The translations under genes were made by a program, and so were the position numbers. Below are positions 62,389 to 64,000 of a stretch of 64,000 nucleotides of DNA, in pieces. Source of the DNA: Actinomycetota bacterium (GTDB taxonomy: Bacteria > Actinomycetota > Thermoleophilia > Solirubrobacterales > Solirubrobacteraceae); assembly GCA_005884115.1 (NCBI GenBank), contig VAXW01000004.1, positions 226,898 through 290,897 of the forward strand. Direction: 5' to 3'. The number at the start of each line of letters is the position of its first letter. Within the stretch, counting starts at the first letter, position 1. The notes under the pieces are model-generated. The model was given only the letters and a program-made list of their open reading frames with translations. It had not been told where the DNA came from and did not search any database.

Positions 62389-62904
62389 ATGTCAGACGGT
62401 CAAAGCTCAAGAGATCAGGCGCTGGGCAAGCTCGCGCGCTTCGTCGGCACGTGGGGCTTGGAGGCATCGTTCCCCGCTCTGCCTGCGGCGCAAGCGAGAC
62501 GAGGCCTCACCGACGGCGCGCCCAGTGAGAGGAACGGCCCGGCAGCACGTACCGTCTTTGAGTGGATCCTCAACGGGCAGTTTCTCCTCCAGCGAGCGGA
62601 GATCCCGGACGTACCGACCGCCCCCGATGTGCACGCGATCATCGGCGTCGATCGCGACGGCCCGGGCTATCTGCAGCACTATTTCGACTCGCGCGGGGTC
62701 GCGCGCGTGTACGCGATGACGCTCGACGGCGACGTCTGGCGACTGGTCAGGAGCGTCGAGGACTTCTCCCCGCTGAACTTCTGGCAGCGCTTCACCGGGA
62801 CCTTCAGCGAGGACGGCGGCGTTATCCGTGGCGCCTGGGAGACATCCCCCGACGGATCGAGCTGGGAGCACGACTTCGACCTCACCTACACGAGGCTCGC
62901 GTAG
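62389..62904 (+). CDS. DUF1579-like small lipocalin-fold protein
   Basis: A 171-residue soluble protein. The pattern KLARFVGTWGLEASFPAL, FEWILNGQFLLQRAEIP, IIGVDRDGPGYLQHYFDSRG, ...FTGTFSEDGGVIRGAWE is that of DUF1579/THAP4-like beta-barrel proteins used for binding small hydrophobic molecules. The ATG at 62389 follows AAGGAGGTC. Function unknown; no membrane segment. Confidence 0.75.
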   Translation: MSDGQSSRDQALGKLARFVGTWGLEASFPALPAAQARRGLTDGAPSERNGPAARTVFEWILNGQFLLQRAEIPDVPTAPDVHAIIGVDRDGPGYLQHYFDSRGVARVYAMTLDGDVWRLVRSVEDFSPLNFWQRFTGTFSEDGGVIRGAWETSPDGSSWEHDFDLTYTRLA

Positions 62905-62993
62905 CCGCCCGTTGCCAGGCTCGCGTAGCCGTCCGGCTCACGCAGCCGCCCGATCCCGGGGTGCGGCCGTTGGCGGTCGCTTGGCGCCTCGAG

Positions 62994-63368
62994 TCAGCGC
63001 TTTGGCTGCCAGAACGCGATCTCGCCGCCGGCCGGGCTGGTGACCACGCTGCGCCACCCCGTGGGGCCCTCGCGGGGCCCCAGGAGAACTGCGGCCCCGT
63101 GCCGCTGGGCCTGCTCGGTAGCGCGCCCTATCTCTGACACCTCCACGTAGGGGAGCCAGACCGCTCGCCGGGTGGGGCACTCGACGATTCCGCCGCCGAG
63201 CCCGCCGCCCAGCTCGAGCGCGAGGTAGCTGCCGCACCGACTGCGGATGAGGGCGTGCGGCCATCCACACAGCTCGGAGTACAGGGCACGCGCAGCGGCG
63301 AGGTCGCCGGTGTGCAGCTCCAGGTGGACGACGGGATTTCGATCGGATGAAATCACGGGCCGCCCCAT
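62994..63368 (-). CDS. VOC/glyoxalase-like protein
   Basis: A 124-residue one-domain vicinal-oxygen-chelate protein: HLELHTGDLAAARALYSELCGW is the first beta-alpha-beta unit and WLPYVEVSEIGRATEQAQRHGA the second; SPAGGEIAFWQPK closes the fold. The metal ligand positions include His of the first strand, while others are uncertain. It could act in resistance or simple binding. Start ATG 63368, converging with the DUF1579-like gene. Confidence 0.85.
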   Translation of the reverse strand: MGRPVISSDRNPVVHLELHTGDLAAARALYSELCGWPHALIRSRCGSYLALELGGGLGGGIVECPTRRAVWLPYVEVSEIGRATEQAQRHGAAVLLGPREGPTGWRSVVTSPAGGEIAFWQPKR

Positions 63369-63441
63369 AGACCTCCGATTCGGCCGGAACTCATCGCCTG
63401 CGATGACTACTAAGCGCGCGAGATGTCTAACCTCATGACGC

Positions 63442-64000
63442 ATGTCAACCCCCTCGACAAGCGCGCCACGGCCCGAGCTCGAGCTGCTCGAGGCCGCTCG
63501 CGGTGGTCGCCAGGAGGCGTTCGCGCAGTTAGTCGAGCCCCACCGCGCACAGCTGCATGCGCACTGCTACCGCATGCTCGGGTCGGTGCACGACGCCGAG
63601 GACGCTCTTCAGGAGGCGCTGCTGCGGGCCTGGCGCGGGCTGTCGCGGTTCGAGGGCCGCAGCTCGTTGCGTTCGTGGCTCTACACGATCGCAACCAACA
63701 CGTGCCTGAGCGCGATCGAGCGGCGGCCCAAGCGCGTGCTTCCGATCGACTACGGGCCGGCGACAGACCCCCACGTCGCACCTGGCGAACCGATCGTGGA
63801 GTCGGTGTGGCTCGAGCCATACCCCGACGAGACGCTTGGGCTCGAAGACGGCTACGCGGCTCCCGAGGCGAGCTATGAACAGCGCGAGGGCGTGGAGCTG
63901 GCGTTCGTCGCGGCGCTCCAGCACCTCCCGGCGAATCAGCGCGCGGTGCTGATCTTGCGCGAGGTGCTCGGCTTTTCTGCGAAGGAGGTTGCGGAGACGC
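63442..64000 (+). CDS. ECF RNA polymerase sigma factor (SigG/SigX5-like), 3' end outside the window
   Basis: Visible N-terminal 186 residues of an ECF sigma factor. Region 2 spans about 14-90: [61 protein letters not shown] linker with [10 protein letters not shown] and WLEPYPDE identifies the SigG/SigX5 subgroup. Region 4 begins at [20 protein letters not shown] and runs to the window edge at [10 protein letters not shown]. Members normally continue into a C-terminal SnoaL-like domain, which is not visible here. Start at ATG 63442, with no clear ribosome binding site. Confidence 0.9.
   Translation, partial: MSTPSTSAPRPELELLEAARGGRQEAFAQLVEPHRAQLHAHCYRMLGSVHDAEDALQEALLRAWRGLSRFEGRSSLRSWLYTIATNTCLSAIERRPKRVLPIDYGPATDPHVAPGEPIVESVWLEPYPDETLGLEDGYAAPEASYEQREGVELAFVAALQHLPANQRAVLILREVLGFSAKEVAET

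Noticed and set aside
62893..62931. Direct repeat of AGGCTCGCGTAGCCG at the end of the DUF1579-like gene
   Set aside because: A 15-base duplication with 24-base period that repeats the stop region; looks like a small slippage duplication without further structure.

Overview
The window is very GC-rich DNA (roughly 70% G+C by eye) packed with short-spaced genes that often overlap as ATGA, GTGA or TGATG. GTG starts are frequent. The content (inositol-1-phosphate synthase with a phosphatidylinositol-phosphate-synthase-like enzyme, paired acyl-CoA dehydrogenases, MMPL transporter, ECF sigma factors, very large secreted proteins with an Fn3-like 'EYGTSTAYG' module) points to a high-GC Gram-positive actinobacterium. 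Class Thermoleophilia/Solirubrobacterales is my best guess; that placement is inference, not seen directly.

Left part (0-7.3 kb): a truncated alpha/beta hydrolase, a GT-C-like membrane protein and an inositol-lipid gene set: PAP2/AUR1-like membrane enzyme, CDP-alcohol phosphatidyltransferase, inositol-3-phosphate synthase, a fusion of half a PimA-like glycosyltransferase to a PHP phosphoesterase, and a uracil-DNA-glycosylase-like Fe-S protein. 7.3-17.4 kb: quinone oxidoreductase, RNA m5U methyltransferase and ornithine carbamoyltransferase (minus strand), a cupredoxin lipoprotein, thiO-thiS-thiG (minus), a secreted propeller-like protein, and thiE (plus). 17.4-25.0 kb: one run of pyruvate dehydrogenase genes (lpd, a DsbA-like protein, a small protein, E1alpha, E1beta, E2) followed by lipB and lipA. 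ThiE makes the E1 cofactor and LipB/LipA make the E2 cofactor, so the block is metabolically coherent. 25-36.4 kb: rhomboid protease, a 57-aa membrane protein, D-Ala-D-Ala carboxypeptidase, two acyl-CoA dehydrogenases behind a palindromic operator, a lytic transglycosylase-like protein diverging from a lipoprotein with CRP-like sites between them, transaldolase and transketolase, and a hydrolase.

36.4-47.3 kb: a secreted CocE/X-Pro-peptidase-like hydrolase, a cyclase-family hydrolase, then a less orderly islet (about 39.7-42.2 kb) with a possible insertion-sequence remnant, an Hsp20 operon with a leader hairpin, a zinc-ribbon/DUF1508 pair and a tRNA with an oversized D-loop. Lipid and alcohol metabolism genes follow (hydrolase, SDR, long-chain acyl-CoA ligase), then DUF2277 and a methyltransferase. 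47.3-64 kb: a 1725-aa secreted subtilisin-like protein whose active site looks eroded, divergent TetR-MMPL, two methyltransferases (one behind a copper-type operator), a DGPF protein with an ECF42-type sigma factor, GNAT, a hexapeptide-repeat protein ending in a ladder of cysteines, several small stress/accessory genes, and a second ECF sigma factor cut by the window end.

The strongest candidates for something new are the PimA-half/PHP fusion in the inositol-lipid cluster, the cysteine-ladder repeat protein, the tRNA with the expanded D-loop, and recurring hairpins in which the stop codons of convergent genes sit in the two arms.
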